Counted from the first letter of the stretch, positions 47,103 through 58,320 are shown. The stretch: 64,000 bases of DNA from Ctena decussata (GCA_963989385.1 OZ022512.1:23953899-24017898); one strand, 5' to 3'. Translations and numbers: made by a program. The notes: generated by a model not told the origin, from the letters alone.

Positions 47103-49440
47103 TTTGCATGGCTGAGGTCAATCGTAACACTTCGGCCAATTCCGTATCCTGAATTAAACCTCGTAAGTGAGTGTAGTAATAACCCAGAAATGGGGGTGTA
47201 AAATGTCTCTATACGGCGAAGGACTACGTTCGAAATGCGCTTGTAAATAGTGTATGTAATCCCGATATTTGTCGATGTTTTACGCTGAACAAACAAAGAA
47301 CTTTGTTAATATTGAAAGAAAAACTGACTGAAAATATCGGTAATACGACATTACAGTACTGACTGCCATAAAAAATGAGAAATATTCGGTTGATGCGCCA
47401 CTTTATGGTCGAGGACGCGTTTTATCGTTGGTGACTAGTTACCGGTGCAATTATTGGCTGGAAGTAGGAAAAAATAATAACAGAAAAAGGGGAATTACAT
47501 TCAACATGCATTTTATAACCGATATAAAAAGTTCTGAAATATAGTTCATATAATGCATCCTAGAGGCTAAACTTTGCAACAAAGGTTTTATTTATCATTA
47601 AAAATAAATAAATAAATACATGAAAATAAAAAAATAATTAAATACATAAAAATAAATAAAATGTAAGCCATTATAGCAAATCTATTTGATTTGATAGTGA
47701 ATTTTTATAGTTAATTCTTTAAGAAAATAATAATTGTGAAAAAATAAATAAATTATAATAAAATAAATATTGTCAAGCTGGTCAAACTGTATAAGATATG
47801 ATACTGAACAAGAGGTAAAAATTAGTATGGCAAAATCAATGATTTTATTTCTTTCAAATATTTAATATTAGCAAATCTGGTACATACATTATCTCGTGAC
47901 ATAAACTGCAGTTTCAAACTCTCACTGCATTGTAACAGGCTATTCAAAGGGACACACAAATCTCAATGATACTTTGATACTTAATTTTATATGGTAACAC
48001 TATTCTCTCAAAGATATAGATGTCCCAGATGTGCCCAAAACATATGGCATGTCTGCTGACATCAGAATCCAAAAATGTGATCAACATTTTTCAGAGGTAA
48101 AATTTAAAGTGTAAGCAGAACTCCCATTTTGTATTTGTTTCAAGATTTTCTAAATATATTAGTACTGTTTTTCTGTGACATCTATATTTTTGAGGGAGCT
48201 GATAAATAAGATAAAAGGCATTTAAATAAAACAAAATATTCTGACAAATAAATCATTAGTAACATACGAGATGGAAAGAAAGAAAAAAAATAAAGTACTA
48301 TTTTGATGAAAGAAAATACTGACTTTCAGGTACTGGAATTTGCTCATTAATCATTACTATACAACTGTCAGCTTTATACATTCTATAAAATGAATAGATT
48401 AGTATGTGGAAACCAAATAATTAAAACTCTGATCAGCGTGCATGTACATTCAAACTGTTCCAAGAATTTGATTATTTGCTTATGCCATATGGTGTGTAAA
48501 GTAAACCAGCATTTTTACAACTGAAATTTGTATAAAAAAATTAAGAGTGCATAAGGTACATGTATTACTTTGCACAATATATTCAACAGTCTTCACTGAA
48601 GAATATTTTCAAAGAGCCATTCTTTTGTCTGAAACAGTCAACACTTCATTAAAAAGAGTTTCAGCATTGAATGTTTTAGTCCATTTTGAATAAAGGAACA
48701 TAATGCAAATGTAAAAGCAGTTCCCTGTGATCCCTCTACATAAGTTTAAAAAAAGATTCAGCTTAGGCAGAAGAACAGAGCAGAGTTTTGCTGTGATATT
48801 GTCCTTTTTTTTTCGTCTTCCATTAGATTTTTAAATCATAATGAAAAGCATCCAGTCTTTTTTATTTTTTAAGAATTTGTAACACAGGTTTCCTTAAGAA
48901 TAGTGCTACAGTCTGAATGTAATTGTGCTGGTAGATTATGGATATGATACAAAATGCTGCAGATTGGGTAAAGTCTGTTATGGAATGCTTAACTGGCTCA
49001 ACATATAACACATATTCACAGTTAGGCCTTTGCAACTTCCATGCAACTGTCCTATCCCTCCATTCTATTTTCCACCCATAAAATCCAGCAATATTTTTCA
49101 TTTAGAAAACTACAATAATGTCAGAAATGTACAAACAAAATCTGTACTGTCCCTCTCTGTGAGCAGAGCTCTAGACAAGGTAGGATTTTAATGATAATCC
49201 TTTGATAATGCTGAGATAATTTAAGTTATTAATTATAAACATACATTGTTGTCTCTAATTAGAACTGTCCTACTGAGGTGTTTCTAAAGAGGGACCACAA
49301 CATGTGTTGGTATGGTACAATACCAAAAAAAAAAATCCCAAGAATTATTTTCAAAACCCATTCTCATCTGTCTTCATTCCTACAAACGCCTAAAATAGAA
49401 TGCATTTCTTGCTTTAGTGACTCCTGTTTAAGACAGTAGC
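47103..49440. other. Anonymous AT-rich DNA
   Basis: AAATAAATAAATA simple sequence at 47600-47770. The rest resembles long 3' UTR or intergenic DNA. A minus-strand frame at 48862-49101 is discussed among rejected items. Confidence 0.5.
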
Positions 49441-49476
49441 CACTGAACAAAACAAGTAGCCCAAAGGGCAACAATT

Positions 49477-51672
49477 GCTCACCTGAGTTGGTTGGTTTGT
49501 TGGTTGATTTGATGCTTAACGTCCACGGTAAACAGCTAAGGTCACGTCGGGACGGTCAGTTAACCTAACCACACTATTCCTGGGCAGGCTTAGACCTCCT
49601 AAGCGGTTAACCAGTACTAAGTGCACATACTTTCGCCAGTAACTGACAACTGCCCTTCTTGAATCAGCGGAAGGAGAAACGAAAGTATGTGGCCAGACCG
49701 GGATTCGAACCCAGGACCTCTGACTTTGCTCACCTGAAAGACATTGTAAACCTATAGGGATATTTAAGATGCTCAAGGGCAGCTACTCCACAGTCAGTGG
49801 TCCAATCAGGCTGAAAATTAAACTCATCCAAAACATTATGTATGCCCTCATTTAATATATGCAAGTTTGAAAAGTATCCGATCAAGAGCACAATAGACAA
49901 AGCTGTCAAGGGCAGCTGATTTCGTTGTGGTTGGCCTGATCTGGCCAAAATTTGAACTTGTTTAAGATATTATGCATAATCTCATTACCTGCAAGTTTGA
50001 AAAGGATCGGATCAGTAGAAACCAAGAAAAAGTGGCGACATTGATTTTTTGGATGCTCAGGGCAGGTACTCCATAGTCAGTGGTGGGATCTAGCCGAAAT
50101 GCTAACTAATCCAAGCTTTTATGCATATCCTCATAACCTGCAAGTATGAAGAGGATACGATGATAAATGAAACTGTGATGACGTTGTTTTCTCCATTATA
50201 AGACTATGGGATTTTTTCAAACGCTCAAGGGCAGCTAACTCCGTAATCTGTGCTCGAATCCGGCCAAATTTTGAACTCATCCAAGCTCTTATGTATGTCA
50301 TCATTACCTGCAAGTATGATAAGGATCTAATCAAAAACCTTCATTGCAGCACCCTGAAAGTCAAACTTGCTCGAGTTATTGTCATGCCCTACATTTGTGT
50401 GAAGTTATTTTAAAATCTGTTGAGAAATGTAGGTGCTAGAGCGATGACAAAATTTTTCTAAAAATAGCCACAGTGACCTTGACCTTGGGCACAGCATCCT
50501 GAAAGTCTAACTTGCTTGAGATATTGTCATACCCTACATTTGTGTCAAGTTATTTCAAAATCCATGGAGAAATGAAGGTGCTAGGGCGATGACAAAGTTT
50601 TTCTAAAAATAGCCACAGTGACCTTGACCTTGGGCACAGCACCCTGAAAGTCAAACTTGCTCGAGATATTGTCATGCCCTATATTTGTGTGAATTTATTT
50701 TAAAATCCATTGAGAAATGTAGGTGCTAGAGCGCTGACAAAGTTTTTTCTGAAAATAGACACAGTAACCTTGACCTTTGGCACAGCACCCTGAAAGTCAA
50801 ACTTGTTTGAGATATCGTCATGCCCTACATTTGTGTGAAGCTGATTTAAAATCCGTTGAGAAATGTGGCGCTAGAGCGATAACCAAGTTATCTAAAAATA
50901 GCCACAGTGACCTTGACCTTGGGCGCAGCATCCTGAAAGTCAAACTTGCTCGAGATATTGTCATGCCCTACATTTGTGTGAAGTTATTTTAAAATCCGTT
51001 GAGAAATGTAGGCAATAGAGCGATGACAAAGTTTTTCTAAAAATATGTGATGACGTTGTTTTCTCCATTATAACACTATTGGATTTTTTTCAAACGCTCA
51101 AGGGCAGCTAACTCTGTAATCTGTGCTCGAATCCGGCCAAATTTCGAACTCATCCAAGCTTTTATGCATAGCCTAATTACCTGCAAGTATGAAAAGGATC
51201 AAATGAAAAATAGCGGAGAAAATGTGATGACGTTGTTTTCTCCATTATAACACTATGGGATTTTTTTCAAACGCTCAATGGCAGCTAACTCCGTAGTCTG
51301 TGCTCGAATCCGGCCAAATTTCGAACTCATCCAAGCTCTTATGTATGTCACCATTACCTGCAAGTATGATAAGGATCTAATAAAAAACAGTCGAGAAAAC
51401 GTGATGACGCCGTTTTCCCCATTATAACCCTATGGGGGCTATCTGTTGCCATGGAAACCAGAGTTCTGAGCTGATCTGCACCAGAACCTAATGCAGCCTT
51501 TTCCCCACCCCAATGATGCTTCAGATAAAATTTGATTGCAATCAGCCCACTGGTTTCTGAGATATTTATGTTTGAAAGTGTTGACGCACCCACGCACCCA
51601 CGCACCCACGGACGGACGACGGCTCGACTCCCATCCTATAAGCTCACCTCTGAGCCTTCGGCTCAGGTGAGC
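49477..51672. mobile_element. 2.2 kb element with 11 bp inverted ends and two internal tandem families
   Basis: GCTCACCTGAG (49477-49487) and CTCAGGTGAGC (51662-51672) are perfect inverted ends. Family A (GCTCAAGGGCAGCTAACTCCG to CATTACCTGCAAGTATGA, about 130-170 bp) occurs near 49770, 49900, 50055, 50215, 51090 and 51265. Family B (about 145 bp; CACCCTGAAAGTCAAACTTGC, CATGCCCTACATTTGTGTG, GTGACCTTGACCTTGGGC) occurs five times from 50348 to 51045. A CACGCACC run lies near 51590. No ORF is credible. Confidence 0.78.
49487..49725 (-). mobile_element. SINE inserted in the terminus of a larger element
   Basis: It has the same SINE body (CCACACTATTCCTGGGCAGGC, CAACTGCCCTTCTTGAATCAGC in two landmarks), head up to the anticodon region, and AATCAACCAAC tail. 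A perfect 12-base duplication TTGCTCACCTGA flanks it (49475-49486 and 49726-49737). The head is 5' truncated. Confidence 0.9.
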
Positions 51673-53094
51673 TAAAAAGGAGTTGATGCTCTATTTTAGG
51701 AGTTTATAAAATATCAGAAATTCTTAACAAAATTACATTGCAGAACTCCTATGTCATAATTCATAATGCCATAGGCTTTGAAATGCAATTTGTGAGATAT
51801 CATGAGGTAATAACTGAGATCTGACCAAATCAAGCAACACTTTCAAAAAATTCCTCCATGTCAAGTAAACCTGTATGAAACCGTGAACTGGTAAATATGC
51901 AAGACATACCATAGTGTGCGTAAGTATTGGGACACCTAAAATAGTTTAGGTGTCCCAAAATTTAGGGTCATTACCGTTACCATAACAATATGCCCTGCTT
52001 GTTCTGTAATTTCTTAAAAGACATCAAGTTTCATATTTCAAGAAATCCATGTCTACTACACAAAAACTGCATATTGAAGTAAAAGATAAGTGAGATTCGA
52101 AATCTTATGAAAATCTGCTCTCAGAGGAGCAAAAAAGATTTTGATAAAACCACTGGATATTCTTCTCACTAGTTCTCAGCAAAATTTAATGACAGTAGTG
52201 TGTGTAGGTCCAGTTACTTGGGGTCATTAATGGTCATAGTGCCCTTTTGTACTTTATAAAGTATATGAAATGATTAAGCATACTGGCTGATTTGTAAGTG
52301 TCACTTGGGTCACTTGTTTGATGCTGAAACAGCCATCAGTTATCAGGCAAAAAGGCCCCATAATGCCCCCTCTAAGCAAAACACTGGTGAAATTACTATT
52401 TAAAGCACCAATACAGCCACAGATCTTTTGTTCACAACTATGAAAGAAAAACATAGATTCGTGACAGCCTTTTCTGTTCAAACACAGACCCAGCATGAAT
52501 GTGATTATAATATGTGATTAAGAAATATATCATATAGTTTCAAGATCCAACTGATCTATCATCATGTGAGCTTTCGTCTCTTTGTATGGGATATAGGACT
52601 GTGCAAGAGTTTAATTCCATATATCATAGATAAATTTTAAACATATTTTATCAAAGCAATACATTTTTTACACATAATCAACCTTGAAGTGTCCTAGAAT
52701 TTGGGGTAAGTATAGCAGAACTTACAGGAGAAATTTATTTGTTTTGGCATAATACTGACCAACATTTTGGGTATTATACATTGAGTATGTGCCATGGCTG
52801 GTCAGTTTGATGACTGGGGTTTCTTTAGGGTGGTTATGGTGTCCAAACATTTTGGGTTAGATAGTGGAAATGGTGAGAGTTTGTAATGTCGAAACACATA
52901 TATGCTATTTATGATACATAAGGTTCCATATAAATTGAAAGCTAGGTATTCCATGCAGTGGCTGGAATAATTATGGCAAAGAAAGAATTAACTCTAGAAT
53001 TTCAGTGTTGCTATTTCTGTAAGTCCCCATGGTTGCTTTTATCTTTATTTAATTTTGATTTCTGTGTGTCTGAGATATTACACTCATATGAGCT
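51673..53094. other. Anonymous DNA downstream of the THAP locus
   Basis: Besides the 51927-51958 hairpin, several AATTTGGGGTAAGTAT / CATTTTGGGTTA blocks (51960, 52700, 52850) hint at an old repeat. I searched here on the minus strand for the missing part of the THAP/Kolobok-like protein and saw none. Confidence 0.5.
51927..51958. repeat. Perfect hairpin TTGGGACACCTAAA-ATAG-TTTAGGTGTCCCAA
   Basis: Two perfect 14-base arms enclose a 4-base loop. No T tract follows that would suggest a transcription terminator, and the genome is eukaryotic. Confidence 0.85.
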
Positions 53095-53270
53095 AGGAAT
53101 CTGCCAGACAAACCAAACAACTAAGTGTCTAATGAACCAAAGTAGAATCAAGGATGAGGGTTAGTTAACTGCAACCATTTAATCCCCCCCACACACACAC
53201 ACACTAGTATTTCATTGCAAGGCAGCACTTCTGTGTTTGTACTTCTTGGTTGTTTGTTGCTATGTCTGTA
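53095..53270 (+). mobile_element. LINE 3' UTR fragment abutting THAP exon 3
   Basis: AACCAAACAACTAAGTGTCTAATGAACC, a (C)n(AC)n tract, AGTATTTCATTGCAAGGC and TTGTTGCTATGTCTGT match the 18.7 kb and 33.6 kb copies. Unlike a normal insertion, the LINE 3' terminus is missing and similarity stops at about 53269, exactly where the exon peptide begins. Confidence 0.6.
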
Positions 53271-53846
53271 ATGGATATATGTTTGTGTTATGTTCATGTA
53301 TGTACTCATGCTAACAGATTGTATAGCTGCAAACTGTAGGGCACGCAGGAACTTAGCTGGACTGGCTCCGGAAAACATAATTCCAGCACACAGAATAAGG
53401 TTTCCATAGGGCATTGTTCCTGACATAGGCTGACTAGCCCAGACACGTTAAAAACCACAGGCAGTACATTTTATGTCACAGATTACACAAGTCCCAGATG
53501 TTTTTTTTGTAATGACTGTATCCAGTCCACAGGAAGAGCAGCTCTGACACAATTCATTCAAGCAGCTTTCAAAAACAATGAATTTTCTTTCGGTGGCTGG
53601 ACTCTCCTCAGAATTCACAATAGTTTCATCAGTTTCATCACAGTCACTATATGTATCAGTATCCATATTATCTGTATCTGGTGTCCATTCCGGATCCCTA
53701 GGATCTGCCGCAGAACCAACAGATAGAAAGCTGTCGTTGCCACTTAAATCTAGTGTGGATTCCTTTGGAAGACATATTTTGGCCTTGGTTTGTGTGCTCT
53801 TGTCCACCATAGTAACGCTGCTTTGTATCAGCATACTTCTTCTTTT
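53271..53846 (-). pseudogene. THAP-domain protein, exon 3 with in-frame stop, 3' truncated (Kolobok-like region)
   Basis: The exon follows a TTTACAG acceptor in phase 0 and begins KRRSMLIQS. After an acidic stretch it carries a conserved block: KFIVFESCLNELC, then paired cysteines (CQSCSSCG, CVICDIKCTACG), then WASQP and GNLILCAGIMFSGASPAKFLRALQF. I recall the same order of motifs (FVFES, Cys pairs, W-x-SQP, GNLLLSAAILFSG-x-P-x-K-x-LR) from invertebrate and fish THAP proteins that I associate with Kolobok-type transposases; that family name is from memory. One TAA at 53448-53450 interrupts the block between CGF and RVWASQP, and the frame is otherwise open on both sides without a shift. Similarity ends near TYIH (53271), where a LINE 3' UTR fragment begins. 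The catalytic part of a transposase is not visible downstream. Translation would stop after about 399 residues. A sequencing error or a stop allele cannot be excluded. Confidence 0.78.
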
Positions 53847-54983
53847 CTGTAAAGATATACATGTACATTCCCATGTTATGTATGATCACTTGAAATACAA
53901 GAGGGCAATGATGGCCCTGGATCGTTTATTGTGTACCTAAGGTTTTTAAAAGATTTAACCTAATGACCTAGTTTTTGACCCCACATGACCCAGTTTCAAA
54001 CCTGGTCTAGATTTCTTGGATATAAACAATCTAACAAAGCTCATGAATGTCTGATCAAAATTGTGCCCTCTAGAGTGTACACAAGGTTTTTCTAAGAAGC
54101 CATGCATCCTATGACTCCTTAAAAGCCCAAATTCTGAACTTCATGATTCCAGTGCTAATACTCTACTGTTGAAATATTTGAACTGGTTTCTTAACTAAAA
54201 CTAGATATTTGTGGAAACTGGACCCAAAAACAGCTATTTAGAAGACCTTGAATAAAGGACACATGCAATACTGAAGGTCTTGAGAAACAGTTTTCAAACT
54301 ATTTATAAGAACTTGACTGGCTTTCGCCATGGCAGTATAGGCTTTGCAGAACTGATGCTTATCAATATATCTCTTTGCATAGACACTGGATTCTGATATA
54401 TTTCCCTCTTCATCTTAATTATTTTACTGTTTACCATGTACATGCACATACTTGGATTTTTACTCAAAGTGATATAAAAACACAGGTGTGAATGTGGTCT
54501 TACAAGCAAATAAAGTTCCAAAATGATCTGTACTTGCACCACCTCACTAAATATTGGGACAGGAATGTCTGGGCAAACACTGTAGACCAAGACCAGACTG
54601 TTCAGGGACAGCAATAGTATTTCCCATTCTGCCAGCACCTTTGTGCCAAACTGATGATAGTCAAATCAGTGAAGCTTCTGGTAAAATCAACTTGATTTAG
54701 GTTTACAAAGGCATCTGCTGCAGAAATGGCTTCTGTCAATATTAAAGCTGCTATGATAAGGTATTATATCAGGCATAAGCAGTCAGCTGTTGCAGAATAG
54801 GTTTAAATTGTGCTAAAATGGGCAGTCAACCTTAGCAAAAAGTGGACTTGGCGGCTCCGCATCAGACCTGTTCTTAAAATTTGTATAAGAGCTATAATAA
54901 AATGCATTGCCATAGTACATGCGTACATGCATAAGACCAAAAGAAATTCAACTGACAAAAATTTAAGAATGATCACTACTTAC

Positions 54984-55427
54984 AACAAGATTATGAGGTG
55001 TCTGGCACTGTACAGAAAACACTGCTGTTTCTGTGGTCTCATCTTTATTTGAATCACATTCTGGTGACTGTACAGGAGAAGTCTGAACTCTAGGTTGAGC
55101 AAGAGTGACATCAGCAAACCACATCAAAGGACTGCTTTGGACAGTCTGGCACAGATCTTTTCTTGCAGCAGTGCTAGTCGTTACTGTTGTTGTTGTCAGG
55201 TTACATGTAGTATCTACTGACTGAACTGAAACTTGGGCTTCATACATGTATGGCTCCGAACAAGAATTGGTCGTTGACACTGCCAAACTGAAGTTGGTGT
55301 CTGTAACTGATGAGTTTGAATGACCCATAGAATCCAATGGTTCTGCTGTGAAATAGTCACTATCGAGGAAGTCATCTGTATTGGTTGGTGACTGGAGAAC
55401 ATTATCTCTTGTCAAGGATGATATTAT
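54984..55427 (-). CDS. THAP-domain protein, exon 2 (acidic Ser/Thr-rich linker)
   Basis: This is a 148-codon open segment on the minus strand. It is preceded by a long T tract and CAG (a strong 3' splice site) and followed by GTAAGT, a consensus 5' splice site, after the codons for NLV. Both borders are phase 0, matching exon 1 upstream and exon 3 downstream, so the three join in one frame. The peptide is rich in Ser, Thr, Asp and Glu, has no predicted catalytic motif that I can see, and looks like a disordered linker (for example TNTDDFLDSDYFTAEPLDS). I do not recognise a domain. Its reality rests on the two good splice sites, the matching phase and the lack of stops over 444 bases. The model has no transcript support here. 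Confidence 0.72.
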
Positions 55428-56548
55428 CTGAAAAAAAAAAACAAGAGTCACATTATAGAAAAAAAAATGTATGAGATGAGTCTAGTTGAGTTGAAGAAGA
55501 TCTGTTTACAAAAAGGGTGTCCTAGAAATTAAAACACACAATGACAACAATGATCATCAATAGACACGAATGCAGCTAAAGTGTTACCATTAGTTACACT
55601 TTGCAGCTAGGAGTTACACCTATGAGTTACAGTAGCTGACAACTAATCAATCACTGTAACTGCTCATAGTTACACTCTTGAGCTACACCAATCATTACAG
55701 TTATACATGTATCTATCAGAGTTAAGATTAAAACACAGCTACAGATCTTTGACAGATGCATTGATTTAGACAGACAGACATCCTTTAATTTTATACAGAC
55801 ATGACCGAAACTTAATATGCAAATGTGACTTCCTTAAAACAAATCAGCCATCAACACAGTGTGTAGTGTGTACACCTTCAATATGCATGTCCTACATAAG
55901 CTAACTATTCAAATTAAATGGTAAATATGCAGACTGGCATATTCACGAGATCTATCACAATATACTTTTATGCCGAGGAGTAAAATCAGAGAGTAAACAC
56001 TTTCTTTGTTCTGACCGGAGCAAGCGTCAGATGAGAAACCTCACTGAATGTGTCAAAAACGTTTGTTTACATTTAGGTTTGACACATCCACATATACACA
56101 GAACAAATAAAACATACCTGGCAATGAAATATGTATGATCAATAAATAAGCTGTATGGAAAGAATGTGAAAATCTTCTACAGCCAAAATCAACATGCAAT
56201 CATGGTGGGTGACTTTTGAAAAGTGCCACTGCGCAATGTGCATTTTGATGCATATTATATAGCATTTATTGGTTAGTACACACAGACATCAGCTATCACA
56301 TACACTCTTAAGGCTTATTTTGACTGGCTGTCCCTGATTCACAGGTTAAAAATATTACAGACATGATCCCTTGGAAAATCCCTCTGTAAGTAAAGGTCAA
56401 AAGACTTCTATTAAGGCAGTGACAGTCAAATTGTTCTATAAGGCAGTGTATCACAGATTTTTTATAAAAACTACCGAAGCTATTGAACATCATTAAAACT
56501 ATGTAACTTGACCTATATGACATAAGGAACATTACAACAAGAAAATAT

Positions 56549-57350
56549 ATGGTCTAGGGGTGGGGATCTGAATGTTTTTTGTGATATTAGGCTATTTATG
56601 GAGTGAAACAAGAATATTATATGCTTTAAGGAGGGGGATCTGAATGTTTTTTGAGATATTAAGCCATTTATGAAGTGAAGGGGGTGGGGCATGCCCCCAG
56701 GGGACCCTGGTCACGGTCATTGGATGCATCTTATCATAAGGAATAAGAATATAATATGGTTTAGGAGTAGGGTCTAAAAAAAAAAAATGTGAACTTGATT
56801 GCATTGGAATCTCACGCCAACTTATTTAAATATTCTCAATTGCACGGATGTTGGCGCATTTGTGGTACTATACTGGTGGAGGAAAACGGAGTATCCGGAG
56901 AAAACCACCATCCTCGGACGGGCGACCACTACCCTCCCACATGATGACGCCGGAAATCGAACCCGGACCGCGGAGGTGGAAAGCGAGTGCCCTATCCACT
57001 ACGCCTTCCGGGCCCCTCAGGGATGGGGTCTCAACAGTTTCTCAAATATTAGGCCTTCTATAAAGTGAAGGAGGTGGGGCATACCCCCTGGGGGACTCCC
57101 GGTTTGCGCCACTGGATCTGTCTTATCATTAGAAACAAGAATATTATACGGTTTAAGGAGGGGGATCTGAATGATTTTTGAGATATTAAGCCATTTATGA
57201 AGTGAAGGGGGTGGGGCATGCCCCCAGGGGACCCTGGTCGCGGTCATTGGATGCATCTTATCATAAGGAATAAGAATATATATGGTTTAGGGGTGGGGTC
57301 TCAACAGTTTCTGAGATATTAGGCCTTTTAAGAAGTGAAGGAGGTGGGGC
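56549..57350 (+). repeat. Tandem repeat block in THAP intron 1
   Basis: Several units of about 130-215 bp share GGTTTAGG.GTGGGG.TCT, GAGATATTA.GCC.TTTAT.AAGTGAAGG.GGTGGGGCAT and TCTTATCATAAGGAATAAGAATA. Units begin near 56549, 56620, 56758, 57150 and 57283. A SINE interrupts the block. Confidence 0.75.
56800..57018 (-). mobile_element. Different tRNA-headed SINE inside a tandem-repeat block
   Basis: The minus strand starts GGGGCCCGGAAGGCGTAGTGGATAG (A box TAGTGGATAG), with B box GGTTCGATTTCC and a GAAAACGGAG..GAGAAAACC body, ending in a poly-A/T tract near 56778-56790. It splits a repeat unit whose other copies read GGTTTAGGGGTGGGGTCTCAAC without a gap. Confidence 0.7.
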
Positions 57351-57492
57351 ACAGTCCCTAGAATCATTCAAGATTCTGATCATGTGCCATTAAAGATGAA
57401 TATTTTGTAAATAGCTACTGTGCGAGTATGCTCCAGAGGAACCCAGTACATTATTGGTAGACGTAGATGTACAACAGTGTAGAATTTCCTAC

Positions 57493-57849
57493 CTCATGTT
57501 TCCGTCTCTTTTCCGAAATGGCTGTCGCAGAGCGGCGATGACTGGGTCTTTTTCTTTCGGGTGCTACAAAGAATGTTGGAATTGCATCATCTTTGAGGCG
57601 AAGATTAAATTCCTGCCCGAAACCAATTTTCTCTGCGAACTTCGGGCTCAAAACAAATGCATCTTCTTCGAAATGCTTCGAACAGAGTTTGTGATGGACA
57701 CTTGGCGCGAATTCTTTTGTCACACTTTCACCCCGGTTCAGACGCTGAATCCAACGCTTTCTACGCTCTAAATCCCTTGGAAAGCTAAAGAAACTCACTT
57801 TATCGGTTCCCGATCTAGAATTGCACCCGAATGCAGCACATAAAACCAT
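57493..57849 (-). CDS. THAP-domain protein, exon 1 (THAP zinc finger)
   Basis: This exon encodes 119 codons forming a C2CH THAP DNA-binding zinc finger. The start is MVLCAAFGC, giving the family's Cys-x4-Cys close to the initiator Met. Next come a conserved Trp in KRWIQRLNR, the second metal pair in LCSKHFEED (Cys-x2-His), and AIPTFF, equivalent to the AVPTIF box that closes the fold. An in-frame Met lies five codons upstream (57864), but THAP proteins usually start right before the first Cys, so 57849 is chosen. After codon 119 (HE) the minus strand reads GTAGGAAA, a plausible 5' splice site in phase 0. A basic stretch (PERKRPSHRR, EKRRKH) at the exon end could be a nuclear localisation signal. 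The exon is intact. THAP domains occur in cellular regulators and in P-element- and Kolobok-type transposases, and the downstream exons point to the second group. Confidence 0.9.
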
Positions 57850-57927
57850 TTTTATACACTTCAACGCATTCTAAAAACCAGCAAATACATAATCCGCCAT
57901 GTGCTTACATTCTGCGATGTTCAAAGA

Positions 57928-57935
57928 TGACGTCA
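57928..57935. promoter_or_regulatory. Perfect CRE palindrome (TGACGTCA) upstream of the THAP gene
   Basis: The eight-base palindrome TGACGTCA, the consensus cyclic-AMP response element bound by CREB/ATF factors, lies about 80 bases upstream of the THAP start codon. A GGGAAGT sequence with an ETS-type GGAA core lies about 10 bases further out. No TATA box is evident. The position fits a proximal promoter, but this is inference from sequence and place only. Confidence 0.45.
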
Positions 57936-58169
57936 CACGGTCCAAGGGAAGTCACTATGGCAAGGGAGCTAACCGCAACGGCAATTTTTGAGTCCCATAA
58001 ATCACCGAACAGTCTTGCGTGAATTATGGGCCTTTGCTTTGGCATATTACAAAATTTTCGTCGGGATGATGAAAAATACATGTTTACCTCCAAATGTAGC
58101 CAAAATTGAACTTGAATTTAAGTTTCTTTGAAATTGACCTTTAATACTAGCCCTGTGACCTTGTACATG

Positions 58170-58320
58170 GGAAATGGCCATTTACCTGGCTGTCGCTGGT
58201 GATGTATTTGATGGTTTCTTATTTTGTGTTATCTTTTCCCACATGATGTCTTGGGTGGTATCTGGGATTGAATTTTGTCAGTTCCTGAGAATTTTCCCTA
58301 CTTCCTTAAAATATGTCAAA
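58170..58320 (+). mobile_element. LINE 3' UTR fragment (short)
   Basis: GGGATTGAATTTTGTCAGTTCCTGAG and the upstream GTGTTATCTTTTCCCAC, ATGTCTTGGGTGG resemble the terminal 130 bases of the LINE family. It lies just upstream of the THAP gene. Confidence 0.45.

Larger units (their letters stand above)
53451..57849 (-). other. THAP gene model: span from start codon to in-frame stop, including two introns
   Basis: The two introns are 57492-55428 (about 2.1 kb) and 54983-53847 (about 1.1 kb), both phase 0 with GT/AG borders. Intron 1 holds a tandem-repeat block with a SINE at 56549-57350 and otherwise anonymous AT-rich DNA. It includes an imperfect hairpin of GAGTTACA-type repeats near 55590-55700. 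Intron 2 shows no repeat that I can name. A plus-strand LINE 3' UTR remnant lies upstream of the gene at about 58170-58320. Confidence 0.65.

Noticed and set aside
48862..49101. Minus-strand frame of 79 codons (NIAGFYGWKIEWRDRTVAWKL) that reads like real protein
   Set aside because: It is preceded by an in-frame stop, an upstream AG acceptor would put the exon in another frame, and I recognise no domain. It could be a terminal exon, but support is too thin.
53578..53940. Plus-strand frame of 120 codons
   Set aside because: It is the antisense shadow of THAP exon 3.
57454..57771. Plus-strand frame of 105 codons
   Set aside because: It is the antisense shadow of the THAP zinc finger exon.
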